A stretch of 64,000 nt of DNA from Reyranella massiliensis 521 (GTDB lineage Bacteria; Pseudomonadota; Alphaproteobacteria; Reyranellales; Reyranellaceae). Of the stretch, positions 17,227-25,140 are shown piece after piece. The translations under genes and the position numbers were made by a program. Every line of letters begins with the position of its first letter. Position 1 is the first letter of the stretch. Location: assembly GCF_000312425.1 (NCBI RefSeq), contig NZ_HE997181.1, forward strand, positions 1,455,486 through 1,519,485. Reading direction: 5' to 3'. Under the pieces are notes generated by a model that worked only from the letters and a program-made list of their open reading frames with translations, was not told the DNA's origin and made no database searches.

Positions 17227-17294
17227 CATCGTCCGGATGGAGTCCAGGCTATTGTATCGCATAATGCCAATACAGCCCGGCATGGAGTGACGAC

Positions 17295-19310
17295 ATGAAC
17301 ACTCTATTTTCACCCGTACAATGGCTGTTCGATACATTGTTCAACTGGTTCGTCGGCTCTCTGGTTGGGACCATAGTCCTTGCCGCGGGTCTGGCGGTGC
17401 TTGCCTTTCTGTTCTTCGGGCGGCGCCTCGTTTCGCGCGAGGGGATCATCGGACTGGCCGGGCTGGCGTTGATCGTGGTCGGAGGCGGGGCCCTTTATCG
17501 CTGGTTGAACGCCTTCGACGGACCTGGCTTCGTGTTCTACGAAGGCAATGCGGCAACCCAGAGCATGCTCTGTAACCTGGCCGATGTTCCCGCGACGATC
17601 TCGCTGAAGAACCACCCTTGCCCGAACGATGAAATCCGCAGTGTCAAACTCTTGAACGTGAAGAAGGGCACGGTGCTACGCGTCTTCGACAATGAAGACG
17701 GCAAGCTCGAAGACGATTGGGCCGAGGTCGTCGTTCTCAAGGACGCGGCGGTGCATGTAGTTTCATCGTTCGAGGCCGCCCAGGACGATGGCGTTGTGGC
17801 GATCCACTACAGCCGCAACAACGGGCTCGATGGCAAGATCTCGCGGGTGGAGGTCGCGCGGGTCGACGACCCCCGCAGCAACCCGCTCGGATCGACGATC
17901 GCGTTCTACGAAGGCGACAACTTCACGCAGAATAAAGTCTGCGAGCTGCGCATCACCGTTCCGATGGAAATCAACTTCAAGAACTCAGCCGAATGCGACA
18001 ACGACGAGGCGCGATCGGCAGTTCTACGGAACGTTCCGGCGAACGTCCGCATTCGCCTCTACGACGATCCGGATGGGAGCAAGAAGGATGATTGGCTCGA
18101 CATATCCATATTGAGGCCGGTCCCCGAGCTGCGCCTGGCGACCTTCGAAACCGATATCAATCAACCGACCCACAGGGTTCAATTCCATCGCAACAACGGT
18201 CTGCAGGGCAAGGTGTCGCGACTGGAGATCAAGGCGGGCGGCCCCGAACCGCTGGCCGTATTCTACGAAGGAAATGGCGGGACGCAGAACATCGTCTGCA
18301 CGGTTTCCCTTGAACAGAATCTGCGACGCAAGGTGAGCGATCTGGGGTGCTCGAACGACGAAGCGCGTTCCGTGAGGCTGTATAACCTGCAGAGATCCAA
18401 ATCCATTCGACTGTTCGACAGTCCCGACTTCGCATCGAGCGACGACTGGACGGAGATACTGGTGAAGCGTCCCTTCACAGTGGAAACCGTTCAATCGTTT
18501 GATCGCTTGGCCTCGACAGCAAATGTCTCCGTTCATGCTCACCGCCAGAACGGACTCGACGGGAAGGTGAGCGCCGTCGAAGTAGCCGACGCGCCCCACG
18601 AGCCGGTAATCGACCTCTTCGAGGGCAACAATGGCTCGCAGAACCGAGTCTGCACGCTGCCCGGCAGGCAGGCTTCGATCAACTTCAAGAACTCGGGCAG
18701 TGCCTGCGCCAACGACGAGGCTCGGTCGCTGGTCCTTCATCGAGTTCCCGTCGGGACGGTCATTCGCGTCTATGACGATCCGGACGGCAAGCGGAGAGAC
18801 GACTGGAGCGAGATCGAAGTGGTCGAACTGCAGGACTTCATCACCGTGCCGACCTTTCAACGGCCGGTCGATACGGGGCCCTTCAGGTTACGCTATTTCC
18901 GCAATAACGGCCTGGACGGCAAAGTCTCGAGACTTGAGATCGGTTCGGCAGCCCGTGCGTCGGGAATACTCTCCCTCTACGAAGGCGCCAACGCCACCCA
19001 GAACAAGGTGTGCGACCTCGACGTGCGACCCGGGCGGACTGTTCGACTTCGCGGCAGCGGCGAGTGCGAAAACGACGAGGCTAGATCTGCGGTTCTGACC
19101 AATGTTCGGGCCGGCCAGAAAGTCTCCGTTTTCGACAATCCGGATTGCCGGACGGGCGACGACTGGACCGTGATCGAAGTGCTCCGCGACGCTGCTTCTC
19201 TCACCATTCGGAGCTTCGAGGAGAATACCGCGAGCGAGGTCGCAAGAGTGACCTACAACAGAAAGAACGGCCTCAACGGGAAGGTGTCGTGTATTAGAAC
19301 CGAGGATTAA
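17295..19310 (+). CDS. Membrane-anchored protein with five tandem ~118-residue repeats, family not recognised
   Basis: The 671-residue protein has two hydrophobic segments (about residues 20-42 and 51-68) and then five repeats at residues 79-200, 201-319, 320-437, 438-556 and 557-671. Each repeat runs Y/F-E-G-N-x-x-T-Q-N-x-V-C, then C-x-N-D-E-A-R-S, then V-R-V-Y/F-D-D-P-D-G, then D-D-W-x-E-I, and closes R-N-N-G-L-D-G-K-V-S-R-L-E. Each has two cysteines at fixed places (repeat 5 has extras), suggesting one disulfide per repeat in the periplasm or outside. The YEG and N-D-x-x-x-S elements recall calcium-binding beta-gamma-crystallin motifs, but the middle does not fit strictly. A carbohydrate- or calcium-binding surface role is a guess. 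It is convergent with the next gene. Confidence 0.85.
   Translation: MNTLFSPVQWLFDTLFNWFVGSLVGTIVLAAGLAVLAFLFFGRRLVSREGIIGLAGLALIVVGGGALYRWLNAFDGPGFVFYEGNAATQSMLCNLADVPATISLKNHPCPNDEIRSVKLLNVKKGTVLRVFDNEDGKLEDDWAEVVVLKDAAVHVVSSFEAAQDDGVVAIHYSRNNGLDGKISRVEVARVDDPRSNPLGSTIAFYEGDNFTQNKVCELRITVPMEINFKNSAECDNDEARSAVLRNVPANVRIRLYDDPDGSKKDDWLDISILRPVPELRLATFETDINQPTHRVQFHRNNGLQGKVSRLEIKAGGPEPLAVFYEGNGGTQNIVCTVSLEQNLRRKVSDLGCSNDEARSVRLYNLQRSKSIRLFDSPDFASSDDWTEILVKRPFTVETVQSFDRLASTANVSVHAHRQNGLDGKVSAVEVADAPHEPVIDLFEGNNGSQNRVCTLPGRQASINFKNSGSACANDEARSLVLHRVPVGTVIRVYDDPDGKRRDDWSEIEVVELQDFITVPTFQRPVDTGPFRLRYFRNNGLDGKVSRLEIGSAARASGILSLYEGANATQNKVCDLDVRPGRTVRLRGSGECENDEARSAVLTNVRAGQKVSVFDNPDCRTGDDWTVIEVLRDAASLTIRSFEENTASEVARVTYNRKNGLNGKVSCIRTED
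17529..19307 (+). repeat. Five in-frame coding repeats (~355 bp each)
   Basis: Units at 17529-17894, 17895-18251, 18252-18605, 18606-18962 and 18963-19307 encode the five protein repeats. They are clearly related at protein level but diverged at DNA level, so the duplication is old and selection keeps the motif residues. Confidence 0.85.
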
Positions 19311-19329
19311 CTCAGTTGCCGCCTTCGCG

Positions 19330-19590
19330 TCAGAGACCGGCCGCCAGCCTCAATCTTGCCTTGATCAGGCCGGGATCGTCCGGGAGCTGGCTGACCATTG
19401 CCGTGACGGCGGCGGCAGGCTTCGGCGGCGCCGATGCCTTGGCGCGGCCCAGTGCGGCGTCGGCCACGACGGCGAAGGTCAGGACAGTCGCGGCAATGAC
19501 GAGATAATCGATCCAGGTCAGGCGGTTACCACGGAACTTGCCTACGGTGGCCGTTGCCTTGCTCTCGGTGCTGTTCTGGCCGTTTTCCAC
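19330..19590 (-). CDS. Small single-pass membrane protein, unknown
   Basis: The 86-residue product starts with GTG after a GAGAGG site. It has a polar N terminus, one membrane segment (IDYLVIAATVLTFAVVADAA, about residues 28-47) and an Ala/Pro-rich C-terminal part. I do not recognise a family. It is convergent with the repeat protein and lies 80 bases beyond the end of pyk on the same strand, so it may be the tail of that operon. Codon use and the ribosome site support a real gene, but evidence is modest. Confidence 0.6.
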   Translation of the reverse strand: MENGQNSTESKATATVGKFRGNRLTWIDYLVIAATVLTFAVVADAALGRAKASAPPKPAAAVTAMVSQLPDDPGLIKARLRLAAGL

Positions 19591-19670
19591 GATTGGCCTC
19601 TCGAATCTGGGCTGAAATATCTACGGATAGGAATGATCCTTCATCCCTCCGCATTCCGTCCCAGAAGAGG

Positions 19671-21083
19671 CTAGACGTAGGCAATTCGGAGAATGTTTGT
19701 GGCACCCGGCGTGCCGAAGGGGACCCCCGCGGTAATGACCAGCCGCTCGCCTTCCTTGGCGATTTTTTCCTGGCGGGCGACGCGGACGGCACGCTGCACC
19801 ATGTCGCCGAAATTATGGGCATCTTCGGTTCGCACGGGATGCACGCCCCAGGTGAGCGTCAGGCGCCGCGCCGTGTCGAGATTGGGTGTCAGACAGAGGA
19901 TACGCACGTCCGGGCGCTCGCGCGCCGCACGCAGCGTCGTCGAGCCGGTGTTGGTATAGGTAACGATTGCCGCTGCGGAGAGCGTGTGGGCGCATTGCCG
20001 TGCGGCGGCACTGATGGCGTCGGCGGTGGTGGCCTCGGGCTCGTGGCGGCTCGCATCCATCAGGCGGCGATAGAGGGGATCGGCTTCGACGCTCTTCAGG
20101 ATGCGATCCATGATCGTGACCGCCTCGACCGGATAGTCGCCCGAGGCCGACTCGGCGGAGAGCATCACGGCGTCGGTGCCGTCATAGACTGCCGTTGCCA
20201 CGTCGGAGACTTCGGCGCGCGTCGGCGTCGGCGAATGGACCATAGAGTCGAGCATCTGCGTCGCCACGATCGCGGGGCGGCCGGCGACGCGGCAGGCGGC
20301 GAGGATGCGCTTCTGCAGCGGCGGCACGGCTTCGGGCGGCATTTCCACGCCGAGATCGCCGCGCGCCACCATGATGCCGTCGCTCTGCTCGATGATCTCG
20401 TCGAGATGCTCGATCGCCTGCGGCTTTTCCAGCTTGGCCATGACGGCGGCACGGCCGGCGACGAGCTTCTTCAGTTCGGCGATATCGTGTGCGCGCTGGA
20501 CGAAAGACAGGGCGACCCAATCGACTCCCAGCGACAGGCCGAAGGTCAGATCCTTGTGGTCCTTCGGCGTCATCGGCGAGACCGGCAGGATCAGGTTGGG
20601 CAGGTTGACGCCCTTACGATCGCTGATCGGGCCTGCGACCTCCACTTCGGCGTCGATGGTGTCGGCATCGTGTGCGACGATGCGCAGCCGGACCTTGCCA
20701 TCGTCGACCAGCAGCACGCCACCGGGCTGGGCAGCTTTGAAGATCTCCGGATGCAGCAGCGGGATGCGCTTGGCCGTACCCGGCGCAGGGTCCATGTCGA
20801 AGCGCAGCTTTTGGCCCTTCTTCAAGGCCATCGGTCCCTTGGCGAAAGTACCGAGGCGGAGCTTGGGACCCTGCAAATCCATCAGGATGGCGATCGGGTA
20901 CTTGAATTCTTTCTCAAGGGCCCGCAGTTGATCGACCCGCTGCCGATGATCTTCCGGCTGACCGTGGCTGAAGTTCAGGCGAAAGACGTCGGCGCCAGCT
21001 TCGAACAGCGTACGCAGACGTTCGAGGCTCGACGTAGCGGGGCCGAGCGTGGCGACGATCTTGGTAAAGCGATCCCGATGCAT
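19671..21083 (-). CDS. pyk: Pyruvate kinase
   Basis: The 470-residue enzyme converts phosphoenolpyruvate and ADP to pyruvate and ATP. Diagnostic stretches are TKIVATLGPATSS and DVFRLNFSHG at the N terminus, ILMDLQGPKLRLG, the active-site MAKLEKPQAIEHLDEI with its catalytic Lys, and GIMVARGDLGVEMPPE. The C-terminal domain ends in GTTNILRIAYV-like sequence. It lies nine bases after ltnD as the last major gene of the sugar-acid operon, a fitting place because glycerate kinase in the same operon feeds 2-phosphoglycerate toward PEP. Confidence 0.96.
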   Translation of the reverse strand: MHRDRFTKIVATLGPATSSLERLRTLFEAGADVFRLNFSHGQPEDHRQRVDQLRALEKEFKYPIAILMDLQGPKLRLGTFAKGPMALKKGQKLRFDMDPAPGTAKRIPLLHPEIFKAAQPGGVLLVDDGKVRLRIVAHDADTIDAEVEVAGPISDRKGVNLPNLILPVSPMTPKDHKDLTFGLSLGVDWVALSFVQRAHDIAELKKLVAGRAAVMAKLEKPQAIEHLDEIIEQSDGIMVARGDLGVEMPPEAVPPLQKRILAACRVAGRPAIVATQMLDSMVHSPTPTRAEVSDVATAVYDGTDAVMLSAESASGDYPVEAVTIMDRILKSVEADPLYRRLMDASRHEPEATTADAISAAARQCAHTLSAAAIVTYTNTGSTTLRAARERPDVRILCLTPNLDTARRLTLTWGVHPVRTEDAHNFGDMVQRAVRVARQEKIAKEGERLVITAGVPFGTPGATNILRIAYV

Positions 21084-21092
21084 GGTCCCAGT

Positions 21093-22007
21093 CTACTTCT
21101 TTGGCGACGACACTTTGAAGTCGCCTGCTTGTTCGTAGACCTTGACGACGGCGGCGTCATCCAGCTTGCCCCAGCCCGCGCCCGCAGCGGCGATAAAAAG
21201 CTGATGTGCCGCAGCGGCGAGCGGTAGCGGCAGGCGCAACTCGTGCCCTGTATCGAGGACGAGGCCAAGGTCCTTCACGAAAATCTCGACCGCCGAGAGC
21301 GGAGAATAGTCGTCGTCCAGCATGTGCGGCACCCGATTGCCGAACATCCAGGAATTGCCGGCGCTGGATGAAATCACGTCGTAGACGGCGCGCGTGTCGG
21401 CGCCTGCCTTGGCCGCCAGCGCCATCGCCTCGGCGGCCGTGGCGATGTGCACGCCCGCCAGGAGTTGATTCACAGTCTTTACCAGCGAGCCGATGCCGGC
21501 CTTGTCGCCGAGGCGAAAGACTTTGGCGGAGGTCGCCGCCAGGATCGATTCCGCTGCAGCAAAAGCCCTGGCATTGCCCGACGACATGAAGGTGAGCTCG
21601 CCCGACTCCGCCCGCGCGCGGCCACCGGACATCGGCGCATCCAGAAGGTCGTGGCCACTTGTTGCGAGACGCTCGTCGAGCTTGCGAATGAAGGCCGCGG
21701 GGCAGGTGGCGCATTGCATGACGACGCCACCCTTGCGCAGGGCCGTCACGGCACCGCCCTCACCATAGAGCACGGACTCGACTTGCTGGGCATTCACGAC
21801 GGCCACGATGACGACATCGGCCTGCATCGCGGCCTCGGCAGGCGTGCTCGCAAGACTGCCGCCGGCAGCGGCGAAGGCATCGCGGGCGGCGGCACTTGGA
21901 TCGACGCCGATCACCTTGTGTCCGTGCTTCAGCAGGTTCTTGGCCATGCCAAGGCCCATCGAACCCAGGCCCACGAAGGCAACGACGGGAGTGTTCTTGT
22001 CCGCCAT
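21093..22007 (-). CDS. ltnD: L-threonate/four-carbon acid dehydrogenase (beta-hydroxyacid dehydrogenase family)
   Basis: The 304-residue protein is a beta-hydroxyacid dehydrogenase: FVGLGSMGLGMAKNLLKHGH binds NAD(P), APMSGGRARAESG binds the substrate, and KTVNQLLAGVHIATAAEAMA contains the catalytic Lys. In isolation it could be tartronate semialdehyde reductase (GlxR/GarR) or 3-hydroxyisobutyrate dehydrogenase. Its neighbours OtnI, OtnC and OtnK make a tetronate 2-dehydrogenase (LtnD) the best reading: it would oxidise L-threonate or D-erythronate at C2 to 2-oxo-tetronate. It is three bases from otnI and nine from pyk. Confidence 0.85.
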   Translation of the reverse strand: MADKNTPVVAFVGLGSMGLGMAKNLLKHGHKVIGVDPSAAARDAFAAAGGSLASTPAEAAMQADVVIVAVVNAQQVESVLYGEGGAVTALRKGGVVMQCATCPAAFIRKLDERLATSGHDLLDAPMSGGRARAESGELTFMSSGNARAFAAAESILAATSAKVFRLGDKAGIGSLVKTVNQLLAGVHIATAAEAMALAAKAGADTRAVYDVISSSAGNSWMFGNRVPHMLDDDYSPLSAVEIFVKDLGLVLDTGHELRLPLPLAAAAHQLFIAAAGAGWGKLDDAAVVKVYEQAGDFKVSSPKK

Positions 22008-22010
22008 GGG

Positions 22011-22796
22011 TCAGGCCTTGATGCCGTACTTGGCGGCCCAGCCGAGTCCGGCGCCGGTGGTCGTCTTGGGCTTGTACTCCAGGCCGACATAGCCCTCGTA
22101 ACCCAGCCGATCGAGGACATCGAGCAGATAGAGGTGGTTCACTTCGCCGATGTCGGGTTCGTTGCGGTCGGGGTTGCCGGCGATCTGCACGTGCGAGGTG
22201 ATCGGGAACAGTCGCTCCATCCGCTTCTGCAGATCTCCTTCCGTCACCTGCAGGTGATAGAGATCGAGCTGCAGGCGAAGGTGCGGCGCGCCGACCTCGT
22301 CGATGATCGCCTTCACCTGGTCCGTGGTATTCGTGAAGTAGCCCGGAATGTCGCGATGGTTGATTGGCTCCAGGACGATCGTGATGCCGCTCTTGGCCGT
22401 GCGGTCGCAGACCTTCTTCAGGTTCGACACGAAGGTGCGGTGCATCGCCTTCGTATCCGCATCAGGGGCGATCATGCCGGACATGACGTGCAGGGTCCGG
22501 CATTCCAGCACCTGCGCATAATTCAGCGCCTTCTCGAGTGCGGCAGCAAATTCGGCTTCGCGGCCGGGCAGGGCGGCCAGCCCGCGCTCGCCCTTGCTGG
22601 CATCGCCCGGCGGCAGGTTGAACAGCGCCTGCGTGAGCTTGTGCTTCTTGAGTTCCGCCGCAATGTCGGCGGCCGGCGCTTCGTAGGGAAAGAGGATTTC
22701 GACGGCCTTGAAGCCATGCGCCGCGGCAGCGCCGAAGCGCTCCAGGAACGGGACCTCCTGGTAGATCCACGAGAGATTGGCGGCGAGCTTGGGCAT
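22011..22796 (-). CDS. otnI: 2-oxo-tetronate isomerase (hydroxypyruvate isomerase-like)
   Basis: The 261-residue protein is a xylose-isomerase-like TIM barrel of the hydroxypyruvate isomerase group: KLAANLSWIYQEVPFLERF, GFKAVEILFPYE, ITIVLEPINHRDIPGYF (metal-binding Glu), LRLQLDLYHLQVTEGD (metal ligands) and IGEVNHLYLLDVLDRLGYEG. In a cluster with OtnK and OtnC it is expected to interconvert 2-oxo- and 3-oxo-tetronate. Hydroxypyruvate isomerase activity is the alternative, since glycolate oxidase is nearby, but no glyoxylate carboligase gene is in the window. It begins 14 bases after otnC. Confidence 0.87.
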   Translation of the reverse strand: MPKLAANLSWIYQEVPFLERFGAAAAHGFKAVEILFPYEAPAADIAAELKKHKLTQALFNLPPGDASKGERGLAALPGREAEFAAALEKALNYAQVLECRTLHVMSGMIAPDADTKAMHRTFVSNLKKVCDRTAKSGITIVLEPINHRDIPGYFTNTTDQVKAIIDEVGAPHLRLQLDLYHLQVTEGDLQKRMERLFPITSHVQIAGNPDRNEPDIGEVNHLYLLDVLDRLGYEGYVGLEYKPKTTTGAGLGWAAKYGIKA

Positions 22797-22810
22797 TCTT
22801 GATGGTCCGA

Positions 22811-23458
22811 TCAGGAGGGAAAGGCTTCTTCGACGTCGCGCACCTGGGCGTCCGAAAGGGTCCGCACCTTGAAGCCCTGCAGCAGCAGGTGAAGCTTCGC
22901 CGTCTCCTCGAGCTCTTCTATCGCGGCAGAGGCGGCCGACAGCGAGGTCCCGGCGACGACCGGCCCGTGATTGGCCAGAAGAACGGCGCGATGGCCCTTG
23001 GCGTAGTCGCGGATGGCGTCGGCGAGCTTGGGATCGCCCGGCTTGAAGTAGGGCACCAGCGGCAGCTTGCCAACCCGCATCACGAAGTAGGGCGTGATGG
23101 GCGGCAGTGTGGTGTCCTGGTTGTGGTGACACGAGGGATCGAGACAGGAGATCGCCACCGCATGCGTGCAATGAAGATGCACGATGGCGCCGTCCTTGGG
23201 ACGTACGTCGTAAACCGAACGATGGAGCAAGGCTTCCTTGGTCGGCGGATCGCCGCCGACATGCTTGCCCGACAGGTCGAGCTTGGAAAGCTGCCCGGGT
23301 TCGAGCTCGCCGAGCGAGGAGTTGGTCGGCGTCATCAGCCAGCCGTCGGCCACGCGAGCGCTGATGTTGCCCGACGTGCCGGGGCAGAAACCGCGGGCGG
23401 CGAGTTTGGCGCCCAACGCACAAATGGCGTCGCGCATCTTGGTTTCAGCAGTGCTCAT
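22811..23458 (-). CDS. otnC: 3-oxo-tetronate 4-phosphate decarboxylase (class II aldolase family)
   Basis: The 215-residue enzyme belongs to the zinc-dependent class II aldolase/adducin family. Zinc-ligand and active-site segments are visible: GTSGNISAR, HLHCTHAVAIS (His ligands) and LANHGPVVAG (third His). In the tetronate pathway OtnC decarboxylates 3-oxo-tetronate 4-phosphate to dihydroxyacetone phosphate. Its first codons overlap the otnK stop by four bases, so kinase and decarboxylase are translationally coupled, as expected for consecutive steps. Alone it could be mistaken for a fuculose-phosphate aldolase. Confidence 0.88.
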   Translation of the reverse strand: MSTAETKMRDAICALGAKLAARGFCPGTSGNISARVADGWLMTPTNSSLGELEPGQLSKLDLSGKHVGGDPPTKEALLHRSVYDVRPKDGAIVHLHCTHAVAISCLDPSCHHNQDTTLPPITPYFVMRVGKLPLVPYFKPGDPKLADAIRDYAKGHRAVLLANHGPVVAGTSLSAASAAIEELEETAKLHLLLQGFKVRTLSDAQVRDVEEAFPS

Positions 23459-24711
23459 AGGCGCTCGAAGGCTTTGGTGAAGAAATCGGGGGCGCCGAAG
23501 TTGCCGGACTTCAACGCCAGCAGCATCGGCTTCTTGGCAATCGATGCCGTCCAGGGCACGCCGGGATCGATCTCGGGGCCGATCCGCAGCGCCGTGATGT
23601 CCAGGGCGCCGACCACGGCGCCCGAGGTCTCTCCGCCTGCGACGACCATCCGGCCGACTCCGGCCTCGACGAGACCGCGCGCCAGCGCCGCCATCGTCTT
23701 CTCGATCGCGAGGCTCGATTTCTCGATGCCGTACTTGGCTTGCAGTGCCTTCACGGATTCGGGCTTGTCGCTGGCCGAGAGCAGGATCGGCCCGTTGCCG
23801 AGCTTGCCCTTGGCCCAGGCAAGCGCCCTGGCGGCCACATCCTCGCCACGGCAGATCGCATCGGTGTCGAGGGCCAGATGTGCACCCTTGAAGGCCGCTA
23901 TTTGGCCCAGCGTCGCGGCCGAGCAGGAGCCTGCGAGGACCGCGGCGGCGCCCGCAACATTAGGCAGGGCATCGGCGCCGGCCTTGTGGGGCAGCAGGCC
24001 GCGACGGCGATAGGCGGCGGGCAGGCCGAGCGCCACGCCCGAGCCGCCTGTCACCAGCACGTCGTCGCCGATGGCTTCGCCGATGATGCCGAGATCCGTA
24101 TCGGCCACGGCATCGACCACGACGTGGCGCACGCCGTCGGCAGCGAGCTTGTCGAGCGCGGCCCGGAGGCTCGCGGAACCCGCCTGCACCTGCTTCAGCG
24201 GCGTCAGCCCGACCTTGTGCTTGGTCTGGCGCGCCAGCACCCGCACCAGGCTGGCATCCGTCATCGGGGTCAGAGGATGGTGCCGCATGTGCGAGTCCGA
24301 CAGCAGCACTTCACCGACGAAGAGGTGGCCGAAGAAGATGGTTCGGTTGTTCTCGGGGAAAGCGGGGCAGTAGATCGCCTGCTTGGCCTGGAGCGCATCG
24401 AGCAGTGCATCGCCCACCGGGCCGATATTGCCGGCATCGGTCGAGTCGAAGGTCGAGCAGTATTTGAAGAAGAAGCGGACACAGCCCGCCGCCTGCAATG
24501 CCTTCAGCGCATCGAGCGACTGGGACACCGCTTCCTGTGCCGGGATGGAGCGTGTTTTGAGCGCGACGACCACGGCGTCGACGTCGTCGGGGATCGTACC
24601 CTTAGACGGAACGCCGATAGTCTGAATGGTACGCATGCCGCCTTTGACCAGCATGCCCGCAATGTCGGTCGCGCCGGTGAAGTCGTCGGCGATCACTCCA
24701 AGAATAGCCAT
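23455..24711 (-). CDS. otnK: 3-oxo-tetronate 4-kinase (four-carbon acid sugar kinase, former DUF1537)
   Basis: The 418-residue protein has the two-domain architecture of four-carbon acid sugar kinases. The N-terminal substrate domain carries GVIADDFTGATDIAGMLVKG and a later YCPAFPENNRTIFFGHLF; the C-terminal ATP domain has VVAGGETSGAVVGALD and LRIGPEIDPGVPW. It would phosphorylate 3-oxo-tetronate at C4 with ATP. Overlap with otnC and a nine-base gap to the upstream GFA gene place it in the middle of the operon. Confidence 0.92.
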   Translation of the reverse strand: MAILGVIADDFTGATDIAGMLVKGGMRTIQTIGVPSKGTIPDDVDAVVVALKTRSIPAQEAVSQSLDALKALQAAGCVRFFFKYCSTFDSTDAGNIGPVGDALLDALQAKQAIYCPAFPENNRTIFFGHLFVGEVLLSDSHMRHHPLTPMTDASLVRVLARQTKHKVGLTPLKQVQAGSASLRAALDKLAADGVRHVVVDAVADTDLGIIGEAIGDDVLVTGGSGVALGLPAAYRRRGLLPHKAGADALPNVAGAAAVLAGSCSAATLGQIAAFKGAHLALDTDAICRGEDVAARALAWAKGKLGNGPILLSASDKPESVKALQAKYGIEKSSLAIEKTMAALARGLVEAGVGRMVVAGGETSGAVVGALDITALRIGPEIDPGVPWTASIAKKPMLLALKSGNFGAPDFFTKAFERL

Positions 24712-24720
24712 AGCCTGACG

Positions 24721-25140
24721 TTAGGCGATGATCGTTACCGGCATCCAGAACTTTCGACGCCGTGCGCGCCGTCTGTCTTCATCCTCGCCGTCGTAGTGGT
24801 GCAATGGCGGGGCCGGATCGAATGTATCGCGAGTATCGAGTGAATTTACATTTACGATACCGATGGCCTTGCCGCCGTCGGGCATGGCAGCGCCAACATA
24901 GGCACCGCACCTCGCGCACAATAGGTAGTCCGTGATGCCGAGCCCGAAGCGATAGCGTGACAGTGCCCCCGGCGCGGCCTGGAACTCGACGGATCCTTCG
25001 GGGTCTCCCATCGTGCGCGCACCGTGGCGGCGGCAGAAGCTGCAGGCGCAGCGGCCAACCCGCATTTCCTCGGGCTTCTTGGCCGAGGTCAGAGTGATCT
25101 TCACAGCACCGCAGTGGCAGGATCCGGGATATGTCGTCAT
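24721..25140 (-). CDS. GFA/CENP-V family zinc-binding protein
   Basis: The 139-residue protein has the GFA-domain cysteine pattern: SCHCGAVKI, then RCACSFCRRHGA, then LCARCGAYVG, giving seven cysteines for two zinc sites. Relatives include the formaldehyde-glutathione adduct enzyme Gfa and many proteins of unknown role, and its former name as an enzyme is disputed. Its ATG overlaps the gckA stop by four bases and it ends nine bases before otnK, so it belongs to the sugar-acid operon. No known tetronate cluster member has this fold, so its task is open. The C terminus is Arg-rich. Confidence 0.85.
   Translation of the reverse strand: MTTYPGSCHCGAVKITLTSAKKPEEMRVGRCACSFCRRHGARTMGDPEGSVEFQAAPGALSRYRFGLGITDYLLCARCGAYVGAAMPDGGKAIGIVNVNSLDTRDTFDPAPPLHHYDGEDEDRRRARRRKFWMPVTIIA

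Noticed and set aside
17249..17275. TATTG/CAATA and TGTAT/ATACA inverted arms before the five-repeat protein gene, with TTGACA upstream
   Set aside because: The spacing from TTGACA to a -10-like site is too long for a normal promoter and the arms are short; could be chance.
21093..22796. Reading ltnD and otnI as glyoxylate-pathway enzymes (tartronate semialdehyde reductase and hydroxypyruvate isomerase)
   Set aside because: Possible, but there is no glyoxylate carboligase gene and the adjoining otnK and otnC favour the tetronate pathway.
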